Assembly: GCA_001950395.1 (NCBI GenBank)
Contig: BDLO01000001.1
Span: 1 to 64,000 of the forward strand
Direction of reading: 5' to 3'
DNA length: 64,000 nt
DNA from: Coriobacteriaceae bacterium EMTCatB1
Lineage (GTDB): Bacteria; Actinomycetota; Coriobacteriia; Anaerosomatales; Anaerosomataceae
A program made the position numbers and the translations under genes. Below are positions 47,130 through 54,239 of the stretch, one piece after another. The notes beneath the pieces are model-generated. The model made no database searches and was not told where the DNA came from. It saw only the letters and a list, made by a program, of their open reading frames with translations. The first letter of the stretch is position 1. Every line of letters starts with the position of its first letter.

Positions 47130-48152
47130 ATGAGCGAGGAACGCGACAGTCACCACGATATCGTCTTGGCGACGAAGACATACATCGCCAAGACGCTTCA
47201 CGCCCAGGTCGACATGCGTCCGTGGCCGGGGACTGGTGCCTTGCCGCGGTACCTGTCGAATGCGTACCTGATGCTGCACGGTGAGCTGGGCGGGGAACCC
47301 ACGCTGTGGTTGTTCGCGCGCGAGCAATCGACGCCTGCCGTGGTCGAAAGGCATCTGGTCGTTCTCGGTGAGCACTGGCCTGGCGCGATGATCGTCGTGT
47401 TCGATCAGCTGCCATCGTATGCGCGGCAACGCCTAATCGAGAAAGGGATCTCTTTCGTGGTGCCGGGCGCGCAGCTCTATGCGCCAGGACACGGCATCGA
47501 CTTCAGGTCGAGGGCTCGTCGGCCGACGCCGATGCGCGAGGTGCTGCGCCCGTCATCACAGGCGACCCTGCTCTATCTGCTCCTCCATTCCGATGCTGTG
47601 GGATGCGCTCGGTCCGCGACCGAACTCGCGCCCATCTTGGGACAGAGCCTGATGACCGCGAGCAGGTCTCTGGCGGAACTCGAAGCGCACGGGCTGGCGA
47701 AAAGGCAGAAGACGGGGCGCACCAAAGAGGTCTGTCTCGCTCACGACCCCCGCGAAGTCTGGCGCCTCGCGCAGGACCGGCTGCGGACCCCGGTGCTTAG
47801 AAGGGTGACGCTTCTCAGCGGGATGCCCATCGATGCTCAGTGCTGGTACGTGGCAGGGCTGAGCGCGCTGTCACGCCGCACGATGCTCGCGGAGCCGATC
47901 GCTCAAACGTACGCCGTGAGTCGCGAGGCGGTCCGTGAGCTGGAAGCTGCGGGCGGCACGGTCGTACCGGACGCGTCTGTGCTCGCCGGAGAAGCGGACG
48001 CCGTGACGATGGAGGTCTGGTCGTACGACCCTGCACCGCTGTCCCAAGACGGCGTCGTCGATCCGCTCTCGCTGTTCCTCTCGCTGCGTGACGATCCCGA
48101 TGAGCGAGTGCAAGGAGCCTTGCGGCGGATGCTGGAGGGGCTGCCGTGGTGA
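47130..48152 (+). CDS. AbiEi-like winged-helix transcriptional regulator
   Basis: 340-residue regulator. The N-terminal ~140 residues form a domain I do not recognise (with FVVPGAQLYAPG, common in AbiEi-like proteins). A winged helix-turn-helix follows at about 145-205: SATELAPILGQSLMTASRSL and LEAHGLAKRQKTGRTKEV. The C-terminal domain has LSALSRRTMLAEPIAQTYAV. The gene is paired with an AbiEii-like nucleotidyltransferase, the arrangement of type IV AbiE toxin-antitoxin systems, where this gene is the antitoxin and autorepressor. ATG at 47130 is chosen; upstream in-frame codons lie inside the palindrome. The ribosome site is poor. Confidence 0.8.
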   Translation: MSEERDSHHDIVLATKTYIAKTLHAQVDMRPWPGTGALPRYLSNAYLMLHGELGGEPTLWLFAREQSTPAVVERHLVVLGEHWPGAMIVVFDQLPSYARQRLIEKGISFVVPGAQLYAPGHGIDFRSRARRPTPMREVLRPSSQATLLYLLLHSDAVGCARSATELAPILGQSLMTASRSLAELEAHGLAKRQKTGRTKEVCLAHDPREVWRLAQDRLRTPVLRRVTLLSGMPIDAQCWYVAGLSALSRRTMLAEPIAQTYAVSREAVRELEAAGGTVVPDASVLAGEADAVTMEVWSYDPAPLSQDGVVDPLSLFLSLRDDPDERVQGALRRMLEGLPW

Positions 48153-48916
48153 GAGGCATCGAGCGCTTCCGCGACCACTTCAGCGCGTTCAGCGACCGCT
48201 ACGTACTGATCGGCGGCGCCGCGGTGGATCTGCTGTTGTCGCGAGCAGGGATCGACTACCGGGTGACCAAGGACCTGGACGTGGTGCTGCTCGTCGAATC
48301 TCTCGATGCCGCGTTCGGAGCGGCTTTCTGGAAGTTCATCGATGCGGGCGGATACGAGCATCGGCACAGGAGCAGCGGGAAGCCCTCCTTCTACCGGTTC
48401 CATTCGCCCACCGATGACAGCTTCCCGTACATGATCGAGTTGTTCGCTCGGCGAGCCGGGTTGATCGGCCAGCCTGCGGATGCTGTGATCGGCCGTCTTC
48501 CCATCGCGGAGGAGGTTTCGAGCCTTTCGGCGATCATGCTCGATGACGACTACTACGATTTCGTGCGCTCGGGAGTGACTCTGGTGGACGGTGTGCCGCT
48601 GCTGGGTGCATTGCACCTGATCCCGCTCAAGGCGCGCGCCTGGGTGGACCTTGCTGACCGTCGCGCGCGGGGCGAGGAGGTGAGCAGCGACGACATCCGC
48701 AAGCATCGGGCAGATGTCGTGCGTCTCTTCCAGCTGCTCTCAGCAGATGAACGCCTGGTGCTCCCGAAGCGCATCGCTGCAGACTTCGGGGAGTTCCTTG
48801 AACGCGCATTCAGTGGCGGGTACGACCCGGCGACCGTCGGGATTCCTCGCACCTCAATCGAAGAGATCATCGCCGCGCTGCGCATGACGTACGCCCTCGG
48901 AGAGGACACCGCATGA
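48149..48916 (+). CDS. AbiEii-like nucleotidyltransferase (putative toxin)
   Basis: 255-residue protein with a minimal nucleotidyltransferase fold: G22-G23 in LIGGAAVDLLL and the metal-binding D42-x-D44 in VTKDLDVVLL, with E97 in YMIELFARR as a candidate third acid. In AbiE systems such enzymes are growth-arresting toxins; related proteins act on tRNA. GTG at 48149 overlaps the regulator stop (GTGA), 8 nt after GGAGGGG; GTG at 48146 is possible. Its own stop overlaps the hsdR ATG by 4 nt, so toxin and restriction subunit are coupled. The lysine-rich AbiEii core is otherwise only loosely conserved, so toxicity is inferred. Confidence 0.8.
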   Translation: MRGIERFRDHFSAFSDRYVLIGGAAVDLLLSRAGIDYRVTKDLDVVLLVESLDAAFGAAFWKFIDAGGYEHRHRSSGKPSFYRFHSPTDDSFPYMIELFARRAGLIGQPADAVIGRLPIAEEVSSLSAIMLDDDYYDFVRSGVTLVDGVPLLGALHLIPLKARAWVDLADRRARGEEVSSDDIRKHRADVVRLFQLLSADERLVLPKRIAADFGEFLERAFSGGYDPATVGIPRTSIEEIIAALRMTYALGEDTA

Positions 48917-51900
48917 TTGACGCGCGAACGACACGCTACGACCCCATCGCAGTGAGCGCGGAGAACACTGTCGTCGCCGAGTACTTCCCGGAGGCGGCCG
49001 AGGAGACCGCGTACCAGTCCGAGGCGGCGCTTGAGCGCGAGTTCATCCGGATCCTGCAGGCCCAGGCGTACGAATACCTGGAGATCCGCACCGAAGCCGA
49101 CCTCATCGCGAACCTGCGCCGCCAGCTCGAGGCGCTGAACGGGATGACCTTCAGCGACGCCGAGTGGGGGCGGTTCTTCAGGCAGAACATCGCGGGTGCG
49201 GACGAAGGCCCGGTCGAGAAGACCGTGCGCATCCAGGAAGACTACGTCCAGGTGCTCAAGCGGGACGACGGGTCGAGCCGCAACGTCAAGCTCATCGACA
49301 AGACGGACATCCACAACAACCGGTTGCAGGTCATCAACCAGTACGAAGTGACGGCGGGCGAGGGAGGCGCCGCCCGGACCAATCGCTACGACGTCACCAT
49401 CCTCGTCAACGGCCTGCCGCTTGTGCACGTGGAGCTCAAACGGCGGGGCGTGGATCTGCGCGAGGCGTTCAACCAGATCGAACGCTACGAACGGGAGAGC
49501 TTCTGGGCTGGCTCGGGCTTGTTCGACTACGTCCAGGTCTTCGTGATCAGCAACGGCACGCTCACGAAGTACTACTCGAACACGACGCGCCGGCAGCACA
49601 TCGAGGAGCGGGCCGGTACGGCGCGCACGCGCAAGACCTCCAACACCTACGAGTTCACCTCGTGGTGGGCTGATGCCCGAAACGAGCCGATCCTCGACTT
49701 GATGTCGTTCGCGAGGACCTTCTTCGCGAAGCACACGCTCCTCAACATCCTGACGAAGTACTGCGTCCTGACTGTCGACCGGACGCTGCTTGTGATGCGG
49801 CCGTACCAGATCGCTGCGACCGAGCGCATCCTGCAGAAGATCGAGATCTCCACGAATCACCGCTTCCTCGGCACGCGCGCTGCCGGCGGGTACGTGTGGC
49901 ACACTACCGGCTCGGGCAAGACGCTCACGAGCTTCAAGACCGCTCAGCTCGCAAGCCGCCTACCGAGCGTGGACAAGGTGCTGTTCGTTGTGGACCGCAA
50001 GGACCTCGACTACCAGACGATGCGCGAGTACGACCGGTTCGAGAAGGGGGCGGCCAACTCCAACACCTCAACCGCGGTGCTCAAGCGCCAGCTTGAAGAC
50101 CCCCAAGCGCGCATCATCATCACCACTATCCAGAAACTCTCGCGGTTCGTGGCGGCGAACAAAGGCCACCGCATCTACGACGGCCACGTGGTGATCATCT
50201 TCGACGAATGTCACCGCTCGCAGTTCGGCGAGATGCACAAGGCCATCACCAAGGCGTTCAAGCGATACAACCTCTTCGGCTTCACCGGAACGCCGATCTT
50301 CGCCGCGAATGTCTCGGGTGGCGCCGATCCGACACTGCTCACGACCGACCAGGTCTTCGGCGAGCGGCTGCACACCTACACGATCGTCGACGCAATCAGA
50401 GACAAGAACGTGCTGCCGTTCCGCATCGACTACGTGAACACGGTCAGGATGGCGGACGACATCCAAGACGCGCGCGTGTCGGCCATAGACACCAAGCGCG
50501 TGCTGCTTGCCCCGGAGCGCATCTCCGAAATCGTCGGCTACGTGCTCGAGCACTTCGACCAGAAGACCAAACGAGCGGAATGGTACTCGATCAAGGGCAA
50601 GCGCCTGCGCGGGTTCAATGCTCTGTTCGCCACCGCGTCGATCGAGGCTGCGAAGCGCTACTACACGGAGTTCAAGCGTCAGCAGCAGGACCTTCCACCG
50701 GACAAGCGTCTTAAGGTCGGCATCATCTACTCCTACGGCGCGAACGAGGAGGTTGGCGACTACATCGACGAGGAGGGCTTCGAGACCGATCTGCTCGACC
50801 AATCCTCCCGCGACTTCCTGGAAGCTGCGATCGCGGACTACAACGCGATGTTCGGGACGAGCTACGACACTTCGTCTGACAAGTTTGAGAACTACTACAA
50901 AGACTTGTCACGCCGCATCAAGGATCGCGAGATCGACCTTGTCATCGTCGTCAACATGTTCCTGACCGGCTTCGACGCGACCACGCTCAATACGCTGTTC
51001 GTCGACAAGAACCTGCGAGCCCACGGGCTGCTCCAGGCGTACTCCCGCACCAACCGCATCCTGAACTCGGTCAAGACATTCGGCAACATCGTCTGCTTCC
51101 GCGACCTCGAGCAGGCCACCAACGACGCGATCGCCCTGTTCGGCGACAAGGATGCGCGCGGCATCGTGCTGCTCAAGCCCTACGCAGACTACTACGCAGA
51201 GTACACGCGGCACGTACAGGATCTCCTGGAGCGATTCCCGCTCGGGCAGCCGATTGTGGGGGAGGCTGCCCAGAAGGAGTTCATCGCACGGTTCGGTTCT
51301 ATATTGAGGCTCGAGAACATCCTGACCGCGTTCGACGAGTTCGCTGGGGACGAGCTGCTGTCCGAGCGACAGAAGCAGGACTACCGCAGCGTCTACCTGG
51401 ACCTGTACGCCGAGTACCGTGGTAGGGCTGACGCGGACAAGGAGCAGGTCAACGACGACATCATCTTTGAGATCGAGCTTGTCAAACAGGTCGAGATCAA
51501 CGTCGACTACATCCTCATGCTCGTGGAGCGCTGGCGACGGTCGCGGGGCGACGGGGAGGACGTGGAGATCCGCGCCTCGATCGACCGAGCCGTGGGCGCG
51601 AGCCCCACGCTGCGCAGCAAGAAGGACCTCATCGAGGCCTTCATCGAGCACATCAACGTGACGAATCCGGACGACGTAGGACAGGCATGGGAGGAGTTCG
51701 TTCGCCGCAAGCGTGACGAGGAGCTCGAGCGAATAATCGAGGCGGAGGGGCTCAACGCCGAGGCGACCCGCAGGTTCATTGAGGCAGCCTTCCGGGATGG
51801 GGCGGTGCAGACCACCGGCACTGCAATCACTCAGGTGCTGCCGCCTGTCTCCCGGTTCGACCCTGCGGGAGGGCACGCCGAGAAGAAGCGGCGCGTGCTT

Positions 51901-51951
51901 GCGCTGCTTATCGAGTTCTTCGAGCGGTTCTTCGGACTGGGAGCGCAGTGA
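48913..51951 (+). CDS. hsdR: Type I restriction enzyme subunit HsdR
   Basis: 1012-residue restriction and translocation subunit. The N-terminal nuclease has a PD-(D/E)xK site, D160 with E174-x-K176 in VHVELKRRG. The SF2 motor has Walker A TTGSGKT (residues 331-337), motif II DECH (431-434) and GFTGTPIF; FLTGFDATTLNTLFVDKNL is motif V-VI territory. All catalytic elements are intact, so the enzyme should cut. ATG at 48913 overlaps the nucleotidyltransferase stop. It is separated from hsdM-hsdS by about 3.7 kb holding the TcmP pair and the AbiE-like pair, instead of lying in the usual hsdRMS operon. Confidence 0.96.
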   Translation: MIDARTTRYDPIAVSAENTVVAEYFPEAAEETAYQSEAALEREFIRILQAQAYEYLEIRTEADLIANLRRQLEALNGMTFSDAEWGRFFRQNIAGADEGPVEKTVRIQEDYVQVLKRDDGSSRNVKLIDKTDIHNNRLQVINQYEVTAGEGGAARTNRYDVTILVNGLPLVHVELKRRGVDLREAFNQIERYERESFWAGSGLFDYVQVFVISNGTLTKYYSNTTRRQHIEERAGTARTRKTSNTYEFTSWWADARNEPILDLMSFARTFFAKHTLLNILTKYCVLTVDRTLLVMRPYQIAATERILQKIEISTNHRFLGTRAAGGYVWHTTGSGKTLTSFKTAQLASRLPSVDKVLFVVDRKDLDYQTMREYDRFEKGAANSNTSTAVLKRQLEDPQARIIITTIQKLSRFVAANKGHRIYDGHVVIIFDECHRSQFGEMHKAITKAFKRYNLFGFTGTPIFAANVSGGADPTLLTTDQVFGERLHTYTIVDAIRDKNVLPFRIDYVNTVRMADDIQDARVSAIDTKRVLLAPERISEIVGYVLEHFDQKTKRAEWYSIKGKRLRGFNALFATASIEAAKRYYTEFKRQQQDLPPDKRLKVGIIYSYGANEEVGDYIDEEGFETDLLDQSSRDFLEAAIADYNAMFGTSYDTSSDKFENYYKDLSRRIKDREIDLVIVVNMFLTGFDATTLNTLFVDKNLRAHGLLQAYSRTNRILNSVKTFGNIVCFRDLEQATNDAIALFGDKDARGIVLLKPYADYYAEYTRHVQDLLERFPLGQPIVGEAAQKEFIARFGSILRLENILTAFDEFAGDELLSERQKQDYRSVYLDLYAEYRGRADADKEQVNDDIIFEIELVKQVEINVDYILMLVERWRRSRGDGEDVEIRASIDRAVGASPTLRSKKDLIEAFIEHINVTNPDDVGQAWEEFVRRKRDEELERIIEAEGLNAEATRRFIEAAFRDGAVQTTGTAITQVLPPVSRFDPAGGHAEKKRRVLALLIEFFERFFGLGAQ

Positions 51952-51954
51952 AGG

Positions 51955-51982
51955 GCACCGCGCCGTGTGCTCGCCGCGGTGC
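51955..51982 (+). terminator. Possible terminator after hsdR
   Basis: GCACCGCG at 51955-51962 pairs perfectly with CGCGGTGC at 51975-51982 around a 12-nt loop, starting 4 nt after the hsdR stop. No U-tract follows. It marks the right edge of the defence island. Confidence 0.45.
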
Positions 51983-52074
51983 GCTGGCGAGAGGGCTTGC
52001 TCGTCGGCTTCCCGTTCTGTCGCCTTCTTTGGTGCCCAGGTGACGAATGCGCCGCGCAAGGGAATCACATAGCC

Positions 52075-52725
52075 ATGCGCGAGCGGCTCACACGGCTCTA
52101 TGCGGCGGCACTGACGGTTGCGGTGTGCCTGGCGGTGCTCACTTCCTGTTCTCCGCGCGGCACCGCGTCGGGTAACCGCACGTCCGCTCGGCCCTCGGCG
52201 AGCATGGACTCCACCGCCACCACCTCCACCGCGGGCCCCGGTGCGCCCGCCGACGCCATCCCCTTCGCCGCCCTCGACCTGGACATCGTCTTTACGCAGG
52301 TGCAGTCGATGGACGCAGGCGGCATCCCCATCGAGAACACCCTCGAAGCGCGCGGATCCGTGCGCCTCGCCGTCGACACCTCGGTCTCCCCGGCCACGGT
52401 GCGCGGCGAAGGCACGCTCCCGATCTCCGGGGGCGGCCGCGTGGGCGGGGTCGCCTTCACGAACTCCGGAACGCTCTCGTACCGCTTCTCGGGCACCCTT
52501 GTCCGAGGCGCAGGCGGCCGGCTCGAACTCCGCCTGGGCGGGCAGCGCTCGATGACCGTGACCTCCCGGCCGGTCGGGCCGAGCGCGTCGACGCCCTTCG
52601 AGCCGTTCGAGCGGCAGGTCTTCCCGGCCGAGGACGGCTACGTGCACCGGTGGAGCTGGCAGCAGTCCGGCGCGGGCGTGAGCGGTAGTGAGAGTTGGAC
52701 CCTGCGGGTGCCCGCGGGGAAGTGA
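52075..52725 (+). CDS. Predicted lipoprotein of unknown function
   Basis: 216-residue secreted lipoprotein. The N-terminus has basic residues, a hydrophobic stretch and a lipobox AVLTSC near residues 20-25, so it should be lipid-anchored outside the membrane after processing. A Ser/Thr/Ala/Pro-rich linker follows (about 26-60), then a ~150-residue domain probably of beta strands (RGSVRLAVDT, GTLPISGGG, GTLSYRFSGTL). I do not recognise the domain. ATG at 52075 gives the signal peptide its proper start; the frame is open further upstream to 51967. It stands alone between the defence island and the aromatic genes. Confidence 0.75.
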   Translation: MRERLTRLYAAALTVAVCLAVLTSCSPRGTASGNRTSARPSASMDSTATTSTAGPGAPADAIPFAALDLDIVFTQVQSMDAGGIPIENTLEARGSVRLAVDTSVSPATVRGEGTLPISGGGRVGGVAFTNSGTLSYRFSGTLVRGAGGRLELRLGGQRSMTVTSRPVGPSASTPFEPFERQVFPAEDGYVHRWSWQQSGAGVSGSESWTLRVPAGK

Positions 52726-52796
52726 GCGCGTCCGGCCACCGCGTTCTCGCTACCGCTCGGCCGTTCGCCGCGCGTCACGCGGTCCCATGAGCCCGG

Positions 52797-52827
52797 GGCA
52801 CGGCGTACAATACTCGCACGCCGTGCC
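52797..52827 (+). promoter_or_regulatory. Inverted repeat around a -10 box before chorismate mutase
   Basis: GGCACGGCGT at 52797-52806 and ACGCCGTGCC at 52818-52827 are perfect 10-bp arms around an 11-nt loop. The last base of the left arm and the first bases of the loop form TACAAT (52806-52811), a plausible -10. The element is thus either an operator over the promoter of the chorismate mutase-DAHP synthase pair or a terminator of the lipoprotein gene. Confidence 0.5.
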
Positions 52828-52862
52828 GGGCGGCCGCCGGCACCGACGCGAAGGAGCCCAGC

Positions 52863-53147
52863 ATGACAGACGACCTCTCCGCTGAAGCGCAAGCGAGGAT
52901 CGCCGACTTGCGGCAGCGCATCGACGCGATCGACTGCCAGATCGTACGGCTCCTGAACGAGCGCGCGCGTCTGGCGCTGGAGATCCGCCACCTCAAGCCG
53001 CAGGTGCACTGGGGGCTGTACGACCCGAAGCGCGAGGAGGAGATCTTCGCGAACCTCGCCCTGTGCAACGAAGGTCCTCTGTACGCGGAGAACCTGAGGG
53101 AGATCTACGAGGCGATCCTCCACGTCATGAAGGAGCTGAGGGACTGA
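52863..53147 (+). CDS. aroQ: Chorismate mutase, AroQ class
   Basis: 94-residue all-helical enzyme converting chorismate to prephenate for Phe/Tyr synthesis. The catalytic residues align with the E. coli domain: R17, R34, K45 and E58, with the same mutual spacing as R11, R28, K39 and E52 there. ATG at 52863 follows AAGGAG at 52851-52856. It overlaps the DAHP synthase gene by one base (TGATG). A free-standing mutase encoded with DAHP synthase often forms a complex that transmits feedback inhibition. Confidence 0.93.
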   Translation: MTDDLSAEAQARIADLRQRIDAIDCQIVRLLNERARLALEIRHLKPQVHWGLYDPKREEEIFANLALCNEGPLYAENLREIYEAILHVMKELRD

Positions 53148-53944
53148 TGGCGCCCGACGCAGCCCGAGCGGCAGAAGCCGTCGTGCGCGACGGCCCGGTC
53201 ACGCTCATCGCCGGGCCGTGCTCGGTGGAGAGCCGCGAGCAGATGATGGAGGTCGCCGCCGTGCTGTCCGAGCTCGGCGTGCGCGTCATGCGCGGTGGCG
53301 CGTACAAGCCGCGGACCTCTCCGTTCTCGTTCCAGGGGCTCGAGGAGAAGGGGCTGGAACTGCTGCGCGAAGCGGCCGACGCCTACGGGCTCATGATCGT
53401 CACCGAGGTCGTCGACTCCGCGCACGTGGAGCTCGTCGACGCGTACTCGGACATCTTGCAGGTCGGCACGCGCAACATGGCCAACTACAGCCTGCTCAAG
53501 CGCATCGGCGCGGTGACCGCCGAGTCGCGCAAGCCGGTGGTGTTCAAGCGCGGCATGGCCGCCACCATCGAGGAGTGGCTCCAGGCGAGCAACTACATCA
53601 CCATGCAGGGCAACGAGAACGTCATCTTGTGCGAGCGCGGCATCCGCACGTTCGAGACGGCGACGCGCTTCACGCTGGACATCAGCGCGGTGCCGGTCGT
53701 CAAGAAGCTGTCGCTCCTGCCGATCATCGTCGACGTCTCGCATCCCACAGGTCAGGCCGACCTCGTGCCAGCGTGCGCCCGTGCCGCCGTGGCCGTTGGC
53801 GCCGATGGCGTGATGGTGGAGGTGCATCCGAATCCGCGCGAGGCGCTCTGCGATGGCCCGCAATCGCTCGACCTTGCAGGATTACGGAACCTTTATGCCG
53901 AACTGGAACCTGTGGCACGCGCTATCGGTCGGACACTCGCGTAA
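53147..53944 (+). CDS. aroF: 3-deoxy-7-phosphoheptulonate (DAHP) synthase, type I-beta
   Basis: 265-residue TIM-barrel enzyme joining phosphoenolpyruvate and erythrose-4-phosphate, the first step of the shikimate pathway. Motifs: [35 protein letters not shown] and [12 protein letters not shown], all with metal and substrate ligands in place. It lacks the N-terminal ferredoxin-like regulatory domain of the Thermotoga enzyme (total length there ~338). That makes it likely that control comes from the coupled chorismate mutase. ATG at 53147 overlaps the aroQ stop. Confidence 0.95.
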   Translation: MAPDAARAAEAVVRDGPVTLIAGPCSVESREQMMEVAAVLSELGVRVMRGGAYKPRTSPFSFQGLEEKGLELLREAADAYGLMIVTEVVDSAHVELVDAYSDILQVGTRNMANYSLLKRIGAVTAESRKPVVFKRGMAATIEEWLQASNYITMQGNENVILCERGIRTFETATRFTLDISAVPVVKKLSLLPIIVDVSHPTGQADLVPACARAAVAVGADGVMVEVHPNPREALCDGPQSLDLAGLRNLYAELEPVARAIGRTLA

Positions 53945-53989
53945 CGCACCCGCAAACGCCCCCTCGCGACACGACCGGAGACGTCACGG

Positions 53990-54196
53990 GTGACGGAGCA
54001 GCCCATAAGCAGGATATGCTCGCACTGCGGCTCGGTAGGCGAAGAGCGCCTCGGGCACTGCGACGAGTGCGGTTTGCCGGTGTGCGTGAAGTGCGGGAAC
54101 GTCCACTACGTGCGCGGCGAGCGCAAGGTGCTCCACGACGACTGCCTGAAAGACAACCCGGGTGCTCACTTCAGCATGATCAAGTTCGTGAAGTGA
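53990..54196 (+). CDS. Small zinc-ribbon protein
   Basis: 68-residue protein with CSHC near residue 10, then C-x2-C twice (CDEC, CVKC) and a further HDDC, giving one or two treble-clef or zinc-ribbon sites. The rest is short and polar. GTG at 53990 has GGAG 9 nt upstream. No family recognised beyond the zinc fold. It lies 45 nt after aroF and 43 nt before the helicase gene; a role with nucleic acid is only a guess from the fold. Confidence 0.65.
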   Translation: MTEQPISRICSHCGSVGEERLGHCDECGLPVCVKCGNVHYVRGERKVLHDDCLKDNPGAHFSMIKFVK

Positions 54197-54224
54197 AGCC
54201 GTGGCGGCGCACGTGCGCTTGGGG

Positions 54225-54230
54225 TACACT
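54225..54230 (+). promoter_or_regulatory. -10 element suggesting a leaderless pcrA transcript
   Basis: TACACT at 54225-54230 ends 9 nt before the ATG at 54240. A start site 7-10 nt downstream of the hexamer would fall at or next to the ATG, and there is no Shine-Dalgarno, so the mRNA may be leaderless. No clear -35 is visible. Confidence 0.4.
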
Positions 54231-54239
54231 GAGCGCCCT

